Position numbers and translations under genes: made by a program
NCBI RefSeq assembly: GCF_003205235.1
Contig: NZ_QJSM01000026.1
Location: 97,274-161,273 of the forward strand
Reading direction: 5' to 3'
Length of the DNA: 64,000 nt
Source of the DNA: Thermoplasma sp. Kam2015
Lineage (GTDB): Archaea > Thermoplasmatota > Thermoplasmata > Thermoplasmatales > Thermoplasmataceae
In this document: one piece after another, positions 54,787 to 63,777 of the stretch
How positions within the stretch are numbered: the stretch's first letter is position 1
Layout: each line of letters starts with the position of its first letter
Notes under the pieces: generated by a model
Seen by the model: the letters and a program-made list of their open reading frames with translations, nothing else
Database searches by the model: none
Told to the model about the DNA's origin: nothing

Positions 54787-56203
54787 AACCATAGCCATAT
54801 CCGCATTCGCTGGCCTTCTCGTCACCTATGTAGAGACCATGATAACCCCGGCACTGCCAATACTGGTTTCCTTCTTTGATACAAATTATGATCATCTCTC
54901 ATGGATAATCACCGCCTACATAATATCTGGAACAGTTTCATCAGCCATCTTTGGCAGACTGGCCGACATGTATGGGAAAAAGAACGTCTTCCTGATACTC
55001 GCGATCTTCTATACAATTGCTGTATCATTCGGTGGCTTCGCTAAAACCCTCGAGGAGCTCATCATAATAAGAACAGTGCAGGGCATAGGCATGGGCATGT
55101 TTCCAGTATCGTTTGCGCTGATAAATGATCAGGTGCCAAAGGATCGCCTTGCCCTGGCGCAGGGAATTGTAAGTTCAACTTTCTCTGGAGGCGCTGCTAT
55201 TGGACTGGTTGTTGGAGCCTGGATCACTCAGAACTATGGATGGCAGTGGTCATACCATTCTTCGATTCCAGTCGCAATACTGCTTGTCATACTGGCCGCC
55301 ATATATCTCCACGATGAGAGCACAAGGAGACCCGCAAAGATAGATTTCGTCGGTGTTGGATCGCTTGGATTTGCCATAGTATCATTCATTTTGGCCCTAT
55401 CTGAAGGCGAATACTGGGGATGGACCTCACCCTCAATCATAGGGCTGTTCCTGCTGTCGCTGGTGATGTTCGCCGTATTCGTATTTTACGAGAAGAACGC
55501 TGCTGAACCATTCATCAGGATGGATCTGCTGCGCATAAGGAACGTCTTTCTGGCCAATATCACGGGTCTGTTTGCGATGTCAGGGATGTTCTTCCTATTC
55601 TACACAGTCCCTTCCATGCTTCAGGATCCTGAACCTGCTGGATTCGGTGTATCAATAGTTGAATCTGGTCTTATCCTTCTGCCCGCCGCTATACTGAACA
55701 TGGCCTTCGCTCCACTTGCCGCAAAGGTCACAACAAACAGAGGCCCTAAAAATGCAATCATTATTGGTCTGATCATACTGCTGTTCAGTTATCTGGGCCT
55801 ATATTATAACAGAAACAGCACAATCTCCATATTGGAAGATGCCTCTGTAATGGGTATGGGCATCTCATTCATATTCGTTGGCGTCATAAATCTGCTGCTG
55901 ATATCCGTTCCAAAGGAAAGATCCGGAGAAAGCACGGGAATGAACGTTGTATTCAGAAACATAGGTACGTCCCTTGCTCCAGCAATAGGCGGCGTCTTGG
56001 AGACGCTATATGTTTCCTACGTTATCATCGGTGCCATACCTGGAAATTTCCACGGCCTGCCGGTGATCCCAATAATGCACAGCTTTCCGTCATCCCAGGC
56101 CTACGATGGAATATACATCATAGGTATGGCATTTGTGTTGATTGCACTGGTGCTTTCAATGTTTATGAAGAATGTTGTAGTTTCTAGAGGTGATGAAAAT
56201 TGA
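54755..56203 (+). CDS. MFS transporter, DHA2-type, in the PadR operon
   Basis: A 482-residue membrane protein with fourteen predicted helices. The N-terminal motif is L-P-I-L-V-S-F-F-D-T, the loop 2-3 motif G-R-L-A-D-M-Y-G-K-K-N, and the long stretch after residue 200 matches DHA2 family exporters. The frame opens at GTG 54755; ATGs at 54764 and 54767 are more likely starts. It overlaps the PadR gene and its stop overlaps the TTG start of the secreted protein gene, giving three coupled genes. A proton-driven exporter of toxic compounds is the inferred role. Confidence 0.87.
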   Translation: MKSMMNNHSARTIAISAFAGLLVTYVETMITPALPILVSFFDTNYDHLSWIITAYIISGTVSSAIFGRLADMYGKKNVFLILAIFYTIAVSFGGFAKTLEELIIIRTVQGIGMGMFPVSFALINDQVPKDRLALAQGIVSSTFSGGAAIGLVVGAWITQNYGWQWSYHSSIPVAILLVILAAIYLHDESTRRPAKIDFVGVGSLGFAIVSFILALSEGEYWGWTSPSIIGLFLLSLVMFAVFVFYEKNAAEPFIRMDLLRIRNVFLANITGLFAMSGMFFLFYTVPSMLQDPEPAGFGVSIVESGLILLPAAILNMAFAPLAAKVTTNRGPKNAIIIGLIILLFSYLGLYYNRNSTISILEDASVMGMGISFIFVGVINLLLISVPKERSGESTGMNVVFRNIGTSLAPAIGGVLETLYVSYVIIGAIPGNFHGLPVIPIMHSFPSSQAYDGIYIIGMAFVLIALVLSMFMKNVVVSRGDEN

Positions 56204-57801
56204 AAACCAATTATATCATAGCAGTCCTGTTTAGCTTCGTTCTGATGTTTGCCGGCATCTCCGGCATTTCTACCGCTTCTGCGCAAGCTCCATCGCCAGA
56301 AGTCGTATCCGTCAGCTGGTATGCACCGAATTCCACCGAGATCGTGGCTCCAGGAATGGATTATATTCCTTTGGTAATATCGTTTGTTTCTCCGCTTGCC
56401 CTTCTGGATGCCAGCGCATACGTGAATCTCACGAAATTCAATGATGGAATACTCGGATATGTTAATACGCACGGCTATCCGAGTGGGCCGATGGTGTATA
56501 ATTTCACCGAGATACCGGCTGGAAAACAGATAACCATAATGCAGCTGGTAAACATTTCCCCATCAGCCACAGTGGGGGGCTACAGAGAAGATCTCTACAT
56601 CCAGGGAATAAATAATACAGTCGAGGATTATTTCAATGTATCGTTCACAGCTTATATCCTTGGAACAACGCAGATTCAGGTTGCTGCCACTTATTTTGGT
56701 ACAGAATCTAAGCCGATAGCGCCATCGCCTGGCATGCAGAATATCCCAATGACTCTGGTGTTTGAGAATGTTGGAAACGTGCTGGATCAGAATGTATCCG
56801 TTCGATATGATCCTTCTTATCCCCTATATGGTTCGCCGCAGTATTATAATATAAGCGCAATCCCACCTGATGAAACTGTGCCCATAACATTCTCGGTGAG
56901 CATATCAGACGCTGCATCTAATGGCTTCTATTCACAGAATGTGACGGTAAATGTCTATGGAAGGACCTATGCGGTTAGTTTCCGCAGCGGAATACTTGGA
57001 TATAACAATATAACACTGGTAAACACCGAGTTGAATCCTCCTGTGATCTATACGGATCAGAAATTCATCGTTTTCAAACCTTTCATAGAGGTTTCAGGAA
57101 ATTCCGTCCTTAGATATCTCAACGTCTCCATCTACTCATCTGATTTCTCGGATCTCACAAATGAATATCATCTCTCTTACATTACGCCTGGAATATACAA
57201 TTTCACCTTTCTGCTGAACTCACTCTCCTATTATGGCCCACAGATCGTCTATGTGAATGTAAATGGTAACGCATACCCTGTTGATGTGTACGTTCACCAT
57301 TTGATCAGCGCCAGCGTTAGCTTCCATCAGAGCACACTGCAGGCAGGCGTGGATAAATCTGTAATATATTTCAATCTTACAAATGATGGAAATTTGACCA
57401 TGTATGACATAAGGGCATATCTCGATCTGCCGGGCATCATAACAATACACATACCTTCATCTAATCCGCTTGGCGCGTTGACCGCAGACAACATAACCAT
57501 ACCAAGCCTTTCGCCCGGCCAGTCCTATCAGTTGATATTCCTAGTTGATACTTCCTCGGCGGCTTCTCCCGGCGCTTATCCCATAGAACTCTTCCTTGGA
57601 TGGCACTACAATAATACGCCCTACGAGTTTACCAAGACATACAATGCGAATTTAACCGTTTCGCCCACGGTTGAGCAGAAGATCTCACAGGCGTTTACCT
57701 TCGATCCCTTGAACATAGCTGTACTTGCCGTCATAGTGGCAGTCATAGTAGGTCTTTCAGTGTATGCGACAAGCCATAGAAAGAGAGCTAAAAAAAGATG
57801 A
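56200..57801 (+). CDS. Secreted, C-terminally anchored protein with S-layer/NEW3-like beta domains
   Basis: A 533-residue surface protein. A signal peptide occupies residues 1-28, followed by a Q-A-P-S-P-E cleavage region. Beta-rich repeats then carry V-F-E-N-V-G-N-V-L-D-Q-N (COG1361/NEW3-type) and Y-F-N-L-T-N-D-G-N-L-T-M-Y-D-I-R. A single membrane helix (about 507-525) and a basic tail finish the protein. More than ten N-x-S/T sites are visible. The start is a TTG at 56200 overlapping the MFS stop. It may sit on the outer membrane face beside the MFS exporter, as an accessory or adhesion partner. Confidence 0.8.
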   Translation: MKTNYIIAVLFSFVLMFAGISGISTASAQAPSPEVVSVSWYAPNSTEIVAPGMDYIPLVISFVSPLALLDASAYVNLTKFNDGILGYVNTHGYPSGPMVYNFTEIPAGKQITIMQLVNISPSATVGGYREDLYIQGINNTVEDYFNVSFTAYILGTTQIQVAATYFGTESKPIAPSPGMQNIPMTLVFENVGNVLDQNVSVRYDPSYPLYGSPQYYNISAIPPDETVPITFSVSISDAASNGFYSQNVTVNVYGRTYAVSFRSGILGYNNITLVNTELNPPVIYTDQKFIVFKPFIEVSGNSVLRYLNVSIYSSDFSDLTNEYHLSYITPGIYNFTFLLNSLSYYGPQIVYVNVNGNAYPVDVYVHHLISASVSFHQSTLQAGVDKSVIYFNLTNDGNLTMYDIRAYLDLPGIITIHIPSSNPLGALTADNITIPSLSPGQSYQLIFLVDTSSAASPGAYPIELFLGWHYNNTPYEFTKTYNANLTVSPTVEQKISQAFTFDPLNIAVLAVIVAVIVGLSVYATSHRKRAKKR

Positions 57802-57934
57802 AATGGTAAAATTTTTTCATAAACGCCATATTAAAATATACAATATTTTGACCGCGTGTTGAAAGCGTTTCCAGCGGACAGCGAAATTCATATATGTAGA
57901 TAAAATATACACCCTAAACTTCCTGAAATTATGA

Positions 57935-58020
57935 GCGGAAGTAGTGTAGTCTGGCATCACAGGAGCTTCCCATGGAGACGGAAAAAGCTCCTAACCCGGG
58001 TTCAAATCCCGGCTTCCGCA
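57935..58020 (+). tRNA. tRNA-Gly (anticodon CCC) with a 13-nt intron
   Basis: The acceptor GCGGAAG/CUUCCGC, a GUG/CAC-type D arm and the T arm CCGGGUUCAAAUCCCGG make a complete cloverleaf. The anticodon loop is interrupted: UUCCCA, then an intron UGGAGACGGAAAA (57973-57985), then A. The precursor forms a bulge-helix-bulge: UUCC pairs with GGAA, flanked by 3-nt bulges CAU and AAA, with a GAGA tetraloop. Cuts in both bulges leave the canonical 37/38 junction. Discriminator A follows and CCA is not encoded. Confidence 0.9.
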
Positions 58021-58216
58021 CTTTTATAGCTTTTTGATGCGCTGACCGTTATACCGCTCTGACATTCACACATCTCTGAAGGGACAGAAGTTCCTGATTC
58101 AACGACACACATATGATACCTTCTAAAGGTGCATGTGGACATGGTTGGCAGAGGCCATAACCTTAATCCGAATATCCCAGCAATATCTATAAATCAACGT
58201 CAACAATAACCTGCAA

Positions 58217-58879
58217 ATGGAAATTGCTGATCAGTACTACAGAGCCATAAAGAAGATAAAGGAGATGGCAGAGCCTTCAAACAAGGCATATCTAACCTCT
58301 TCCAAGCTGGCGGATATGCTCGGTATCAGTCAGCAATCAGCCTCAAGGATAATAATAGATCTCGAAAAAAATGGATACATAACACGCACCGTGACCAAGA
58401 GAGGTCAGATCCTGAACATAACTGAAAAGGGACTCGACGTGTTATATACCGAATTTGCCGATCTGTCCCGGATACTCTCCATAAGGAATAACATCTTTAT
58501 AACAGGTACTGTGACACCTGGCATGGGAGAGGGCAGATATTACGTTGCAAGAAAGCAGTATATAATACAATTTCAGGAAAAACTCGGCATAATACCCTAC
58601 CTTGGCACTCTGAACATAAAGGTTGATCAGTCCAGCCTCTCAGAACTCAGGAAGATCAGAGGGTTCAAGGGTATCCATATAGAAGGGTTCAAGACAGAAG
58701 ACAGAACGTTCGGATCAGTCAAGGCTTTTTCAGCTAAAATACAGAGTGTACCGTGTTTTGTTATAATGCCAGAAAGAACAGTATATACAGACGTGATCGA
58801 GATCATCTCGGACAAATACCTGAGGGATACGCTAGGACTGAAAGATGGCGATCGCGTCACCATAGAAGTTTATACATGA
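58217..58879 (+). CDS. ribK: CTP-dependent riboflavin kinase with N-terminal HTH
   Basis: A 220-residue protein. Residues 1-85 form a winged helix-turn-helix (L-T-S-S-K-L-A-D-M-L-G-I-S-Q-Q-S-A-S-R) and residues 95-220 form the archaeal riboflavin kinase cradle-loop barrel (G-T-V-T-P-G-M-G-E-G-R-Y-Y-V, then G-T-L-N-I-K-V-D). The kinase uses CTP instead of ATP to make FMN. The HTH may repress riboflavin genes in response to flavins, as shown for some RbkR-type fusions, though not every fusion regulates. It pairs functionally with ribA at 8424. Confidence 0.92.
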   Translation: MEIADQYYRAIKKIKEMAEPSNKAYLTSSKLADMLGISQQSASRIIIDLEKNGYITRTVTKRGQILNITEKGLDVLYTEFADLSRILSIRNNIFITGTVTPGMGEGRYYVARKQYIIQFQEKLGIIPYLGTLNIKVDQSSLSELRKIRGFKGIHIEGFKTEDRTFGSVKAFSAKIQSVPCFVIMPERTVYTDVIEIISDKYLRDTLGLKDGDRVTIEVYT

Positions 58880-58924
58880 AAAATGTATGAATATCGCGGG
58901 AGAAAGACTCTAGCACTGGTTTTT

Positions 58925-59182
58925 CTATACTTCTATCTCGCCGTTAAGTATCTCATCGATCACGCGCTGGAATGCTGATATAACGCGATCTTTATTCATC
59001 TTACAGTCAAGCACCTCCATATATATCTCATAGGATTCTTCTGATATATCCCTGCCCTGAAAGACGGTGATTGTGCCGCATGTTCTTCCGGCATCAAAGT
59101 TCAGCATATACTTTAGCACCACAGTTACGTCCTTCTCCTCGATATATTGTGTTTTTTCCAATGTATCAGATTCAAACGCCAT
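58925..59182 (-). CDS. Hypothetical protein downstream of purL, 85 aa
   Basis: An 85-residue acidic protein with alternating beta strands in the first half (V-T-V-V-L-K-Y-M-L-N-F) and helices in the second (R-V-I-S-A-F-Q-R-V-I-D-E-I-L-N). Two cysteines (in R-T-C-G and D-C-K-M) are not arranged as a metal site. It starts 21 nt after the purL stop, on the same strand, and so is probably co-transcribed. It does not resemble PurQ or PurS. No function is proposed. Confidence 0.6.
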   Translation of the reverse strand: MAFESDTLEKTQYIEEKDVTVVLKYMLNFDAGRTCGTITVFQGRDISEESYEIYMEVLDCKMNKDRVISAFQRVIDEILNGEIEV

Positions 59183-59203
59183 GCCATCACCCCTTTTTGA
59201 ATA

Positions 59204-61483
59204 TCAGTACTTATCAAGACCATGTTCCCAAGCATCTCTGATCTCTTCGACCGGTACATTTATGATGTTCAAACCGGCTTCGTCTATAATTATCCTGTCT
59301 CCTCCAGTTTCTCCAATGCGCTTGACAGAGACGTTTCCAGAACCTTCCATAAACTCTTCCTCCATGTTCCTAGGTACTTCAACAACTATTCCATTCCCGC
59401 ATTCGGAGAAAAGTTTTACAGTTGGTCTGGCTGAAGAAACATTGCTTATATCTGCGTGGAAACCTATACCGGATCCAAAGGACATCTCTGCAAGAGCTGT
59501 AAAGAGACCACCTGATGACACATCATGGCTTGATAAAATCGCATCCCTCTTCAGATTGATGAAATCGCGAACAGCCGTCAGCTCGTCCAGATCAGGGATC
59601 GGAAGATAACCTTCGCTATATCCGCGCATCCTGTTGTATTCGCTTCCGGTCAGGTTGTCACATGGCGATCCTATCAGATACAGCGCATTGCCCGGCCCTT
59701 TTATGTACGTGGTCCTGGATCTCCTCACATCATCTATGATCCCCACCATCAGGATCGTCGGCGTCGGCATTATATCCGTCTTCTTATATTCGTTGTAGAA
59801 ACTCACATTTCCGGCCACGATAGGTAATCCCAATTTTCTGCAGAAATCGCCTATCGCCCTGACAGATTCAACGAACTGGCCCATGATCTCTTCGCGCTCA
59901 GGATTTCCAAAGTTGAGCGCATCCACAACGGAATGAGGCACGCCCCCGGTTGATAGAATGTTCTTGTACGCCTCCACCAGCGTCCACATGGTGCCTGAGT
60001 ATGGATCAACGCTCACCATGTTCGGCCTTGATCCAGAGGTTATGACCAAACCACGCATTGATTGTTCCAGCGGCTTTATTACAGTCGCGTCCGCGTGCGT
60101 TTCTCTATTGGGCCGACCAACGAACGGAGTGACGATGGTGGATCCTCTGACCGTATGGTCATACTGCCTTACAACCTTGAATCTTGCGCATAGATTCAGC
60201 CTGGAAATGAACTGAACAACGAAACTGCTTAGGTCCTCAGGTTCCTCAGGTATTGCAATGTATCTCTCCGATTCCTTCAATCTGTAAGGTCTTTGATAAA
60301 CAGGAGCGTCATCCAGGAATTTTATATCCATATCTATTATCTTTCTTTTTCTGTAGTATACTCTGATCCTGCGATCTTCTGTCACCTTTCCTATCACGGA
60401 GAAATCCAGATTCCATTTTTCGGCTATTCTCTTTATCTTTTCCACATCTTCCGGATAGCACTCCATCAGCATGCGTTCCTGGCTCTCGCTTATCCATATC
60501 TCCCAGCCCGACATGCTGGATTCCTTCAGCTTGATATCATCGAGCACAATCTCCGCTCCAAATCCCCCGGCATAGACCATCTCCGTTGCTGCGCTTGACA
60601 AACCGCCGCCGCCAAGATCCTTCATCGCACGAATCAATCCCTCGTCATTTGCCTCCAGAACGGCCTTTATCATAGGATGTTCAACGATGGGATTACCCAG
60701 CTGTATGGCCAATCTACTGCTCTTGGTTATCTTTCCAAGTGTTGTGCTTGCGAAGTTGACGCCATGTATTCCATCCCTGCCTGTTTTGCCTCCCATTAGA
60801 ACAAGGATATCCCCGGCTTTATACGATTTGGATCTGACAATCTTGTCCTTTCTGACTATACCTATACACCCTGCATTCACGAGAGGATTGGAGTTGTAGA
60901 GCCTGTCAAAATATAGTGATCCGGCCACATTTGGTATACCTATTCTGTTTCCGTAATCTCTTATGCCGCTGACCACTCCATCAAATATATAACGCGGGGA
61001 TAGAAGACCCTCGTACCTGTCCGATGAGACATCCCCAAGAAACAGAGAATCCACAAGTGCAACAGGCTGTGCACCCATGCAGAGAACATCGCGGACTATT
61101 CCGCCTATACCGGTTGCAGCACCTCCATATGGTTCTACAGCACTTGGATGGTTATGGCTCTCCATCTTCAGTACATAGGCATTTTCGCCATCAAAATCAA
61201 CAACACCAGCATCATCTTCCATAGCAAGAATCGTGTAATCTGTTTTGAGAGAGCCGAGATATTTTTTGAGATAATATTTGGAGGATTTATAGGAGCAGTG
61301 CTCGCTCCATGACTGAGCCACGGCGTGAATTTCGGCATCGATTGGATCGCGACCTTCCCTTTCAAAGTATGCCTTCAATGATCTCATCTCGTCCAGCGAA
61401 AGGGCAAGCCCAAGCCTCTTGCTTATCGCCTTCAGCCTGCTATCATTCGCATCTCTGAGTTTGACCGTCCTGAAAATCATCAC
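59204..61483 (-). CDS. purL: Phosphoribosylformylglycinamidine synthase subunit PurL (small form)
   Basis: A 759-residue small PurL of the AIR synthase-like superfamily, with tandem ATP-binding and FGAR domains. S-W-S-E-H-C-S-Y-K-S-S-K is near residues 58-69, E-S-H-N-H-P-S-A-V-E-P near 110-120, and G-G-G-L-S-S-A-A-T-E-M near 295-305. The second half begins with G-S-R-P-N-M-V-S-V-D-P and includes S-H-D-V-S-S-G-G-L. It needs PurS (at 35561) and PurQ to deliver ammonia; no purQ is seen here. It is the third gene of a minus-strand series led by the COG3199 and GT4 genes, with a 50-bp gap to the latter. Confidence 0.95.
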   Translation of the reverse strand: MMIFRTVKLRDANDSRLKAISKRLGLALSLDEMRSLKAYFEREGRDPIDAEIHAVAQSWSEHCSYKSSKYYLKKYLGSLKTDYTILAMEDDAGVVDFDGENAYVLKMESHNHPSAVEPYGGAATGIGGIVRDVLCMGAQPVALVDSLFLGDVSSDRYEGLLSPRYIFDGVVSGIRDYGNRIGIPNVAGSLYFDRLYNSNPLVNAGCIGIVRKDKIVRSKSYKAGDILVLMGGKTGRDGIHGVNFASTTLGKITKSSRLAIQLGNPIVEHPMIKAVLEANDEGLIRAMKDLGGGGLSSAATEMVYAGGFGAEIVLDDIKLKESSMSGWEIWISESQERMLMECYPEDVEKIKRIAEKWNLDFSVIGKVTEDRRIRVYYRKRKIIDMDIKFLDDAPVYQRPYRLKESERYIAIPEEPEDLSSFVVQFISRLNLCARFKVVRQYDHTVRGSTIVTPFVGRPNRETHADATVIKPLEQSMRGLVITSGSRPNMVSVDPYSGTMWTLVEAYKNILSTGGVPHSVVDALNFGNPEREEIMGQFVESVRAIGDFCRKLGLPIVAGNVSFYNEYKKTDIMPTPTILMVGIIDDVRRSRTTYIKGPGNALYLIGSPCDNLTGSEYNRMRGYSEGYLPIPDLDELTAVRDFINLKRDAILSSHDVSSGGLFTALAEMSFGSGIGFHADISNVSSARPTVKLFSECGNGIVVEVPRNMEEEFMEGSGNVSVKRIGETGGDRIIIDEAGLNIINVPVEEIRDAWEHGLDKY

Positions 61484-61533
61484 TGGGGCATGCGGTCTTC
61501 ATTAATAAATCAGTTGAGAATCCCTCGACGATT

Positions 61534-62679
61534 TTACCTGAATATATAGCTATCAGATCTGGCCTTCTCGGTGGAACCTCTTTCCTCTCCCTCTGCCTCC
61601 ACATAACTGTATATCTCAAGCAGCGAGGATATGTGCCTCTCAAGGCTGTATTTATTCTCCACAATGCGCCTAGCCTCTGTAGCCAGTTTTCTGCGATCCG
61701 CTGAAAGTATTCTTTTGGCACTCTCTTGTGCCGAACGCACATCGTTGAAATCCACGTAAGATATCGCTTCGCTATCCTCCTTGACGGGAAAATCATTTGA
61801 AACCATCACGGGCACCCCTGATGAAAGTGCCTCGAATACGGATATGCCGAATGTATCAGCCGATGATGGATAGACAAACATGCTCGCGTTTTCCATGAGC
61901 TCCCTCTTTTTCTCATCGTCGACATATCCTAAGATCTCCACATTCTTCATTTGATGTGCATGTACGATTCTCTTTATCCTGTCCAGTTCTGGTCCTATGC
62001 CTGCTATTTTGAACTTAACACCATCGCTCTTCATGGCCTCGGCCAGATCCAATACCCTGTAAACTCCCTTGTCCACGGTGATTCTACCCAGATAAAGTAT
62101 GTACTTTTCCTCAGGTATGTACTGACTGCATCTATATTTATCAGTATCAACAAACAGGGGGAGAGTGATCACATTGTTTACACCATTTCTCCTGAGATAC
62201 TCCTCAACAACCTTACTTGGGGCCATGACAACCCTGCATTTCCGGTACAGATACATGCTATAGCGTTCTCCCAGAGAGAATGCAAAATCCTGAAAAGGCA
62301 TATTAATGCTATCCTTCATCTTAGATATGTCTGTGTGAAACGTGGCAACGGGGGGAATACCAAGCCTTCTGGCCACAAGATATCCTATTGAGCTCATATA
62401 GAAGGCATTGTGAAGATGGATTATATCAGGATCAAACTCTATAGCCCTTCTGAAAATCGAGAATGGCAGGAAGAAAAAAGGTACTCTGTACTGTGGATAC
62501 GGTAGGAATGGGACAGTTAAGCGTGGAATGTACACGTTATGCTCCCGCTTATCGCCGGTAAGAGAGAATATCATGACCTCGTGCCCCTCGCTTTCCAGCT
62601 TGTCTTTTACCTCCTTCAAATACACTGATACTCCATCGGGAGTGGGATAATATGTGTCCGTAAAATAAAGTATCCTCAA
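61534..62679 (-). CDS. Glycosyltransferase family 4
   Basis: A 381-residue GT-B fold enzyme with an N-terminal acceptor domain (Y-Y-P-T-P-D-G-V-S-V-Y-L-K-E) and a C-terminal donor domain (Y-L-G-R-I-T-V-D-K-G, E-A-L-S-S-G-V-P-V-M-V-S near 285-296). E-x7-E-type catalytic residues lie in F-G-I-S-V-F-E-A-L. It resembles glucosyl- or mannosyltransferases acting on diacylglycerol or related lipids. In acidophilic archaea such enzymes could build glycolipids. It starts 13 nt after the COG3199 gene ends. Confidence 0.88.
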   Translation of the reverse strand: MRILYFTDTYYPTPDGVSVYLKEVKDKLESEGHEVMIFSLTGDKREHNVYIPRLTVPFLPYPQYRVPFFFLPFSIFRRAIEFDPDIIHLHNAFYMSSIGYLVARRLGIPPVATFHTDISKMKDSINMPFQDFAFSLGERYSMYLYRKCRVVMAPSKVVEEYLRRNGVNNVITLPLFVDTDKYRCSQYIPEEKYILYLGRITVDKGVYRVLDLAEAMKSDGVKFKIAGIGPELDRIKRIVHAHQMKNVEILGYVDDEKKRELMENASMFVYPSSADTFGISVFEALSSGVPVMVSNDFPVKEDSEAISYVDFNDVRSAQESAKRILSADRRKLATEARRIVENKYSLERHISSLLEIYSYVEAEGEERGSTEKARSDSYIFR

Positions 62680-62692
62680 TTCTTACCTCTTG

Positions 62693-63757
62693 TCACATTA
62701 TTACAGGTATAATTTTATATTTACCGTATCCCACCAGTACCCTGGCATATCCATGCTTCCATGGATTTATGTCTGAATCAACATACAATGTCCTCATGTT
62801 TTCGGCCTTTGAAGGCGATGCAACGATCACTATGTCATCCTCGCTGATCATCCCCAATATTCTGCCGGATAACTGCTTGTTGCCGCGTCCGATCAGAAAG
62901 TTCTGACCGCCTATGGGTGATATTATTATACGGCATCCATTCCGGCAGGCCTCATAGATATCACTCTCTGCGGCGTCCTGCTTCAGCAGCTTCCTGTCCT
63001 TGATGATATCAAAAGCAAGCGGATTTGTTGATATGCCCATCTCCTTCTCGATGGTTTTGCATGTGTTCCCTGGCCCAATTATATAATAGCGATCATCCAT
63101 ATGCTCCATTATATATTCAGCTATATCTTCAGCACCTCCAGTATCGTATTCCGCCTTTGAGGACACAATTATGTCGTTTACATCCGGTACCTTAAGGTAT
63201 CCATATGACTTTGCACTGAGTATACCCCTTCTATAAAGATCCTCGTCTATATCCATAACCTCAGCATCTATTCCATGAAGTTTCTCAATATTCAGTGAAT
63301 TCATGCTCAATGCTGCATGGCGAGGACTGATGGCAAATACAGAGCTGTACATCTTTACCCCTGCAGGTATTCCTATAACCGGTATCCTCACTCCAGCAGA
63401 AATTATGTCTCTCGCTGTCCCATCCCCACCTGCGAAAACAAGGATGTCAGCATCGTCTATGGTCTTCAGGAACCCAATCGTGTCCTCTCTGGTCGTTGGC
63501 CATCCACTGTGATATGTGACGCTATACGCATCTGTGAACTCTGATATTTCGACCTCACCCATATATCCGGATGGCACAAGAAAGATGAATTTGGAATAAT
63601 CCACATCCTTAAGGAAATCCATAGAACGCGCTATGGAAACCGATCTTTCAGGATCCACTATCTGAAGCCCGTCTGAACCCTTCATGTTAAGCAGCGAACC
63701 ATAACCTGCCAGTGGATTTACGAAGAATGCCACCTTTATTTTATCCGTATCGCTCAT
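62693..63757 (-). CDS. ATP-NAD kinase-like protein (COG3199)
   Basis: A 354-residue protein with an NAD/diacylglycerol kinase fold. V-A-F-F-V-N-P-L-A-G-Y-G near the start is followed by the family motif I-L-V-F-A-G-G-D-G-T-A-R-D-I near 105-118 and G-I-P-A-G-V-K-M-Y-S near 130-139. This is the COG3199 group, predicted ATP-NAD or acetoin-related kinases with unproven substrates. Phosphorylation of NAD to NADP is the likeliest reaction. The start codon lies 13 bp from the right end of the tnpB element. Confidence 0.82.
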   Translation of the reverse strand: MSDTDKIKVAFFVNPLAGYGSLLNMKGSDGLQIVDPERSVSIARSMDFLKDVDYSKFIFLVPSGYMGEVEISEFTDAYSVTYHSGWPTTREDTIGFLKTIDDADILVFAGGDGTARDIISAGVRIPVIGIPAGVKMYSSVFAISPRHAALSMNSLNIEKLHGIDAEVMDIDEDLYRRGILSAKSYGYLKVPDVNDIIVSSKAEYDTGGAEDIAEYIMEHMDDRYYIIGPGNTCKTIEKEMGISTNPLAFDIIKDRKLLKQDAAESDIYEACRNGCRIIISPIGGQNFLIGRGNKQLSGRILGMISEDDIVIVASPSKAENMRTLYVDSDINPWKHGYARVLVGYGKYKIIPVIM

Positions 63758-63777
63758 AGGTATATTCTCGCAGTCAG

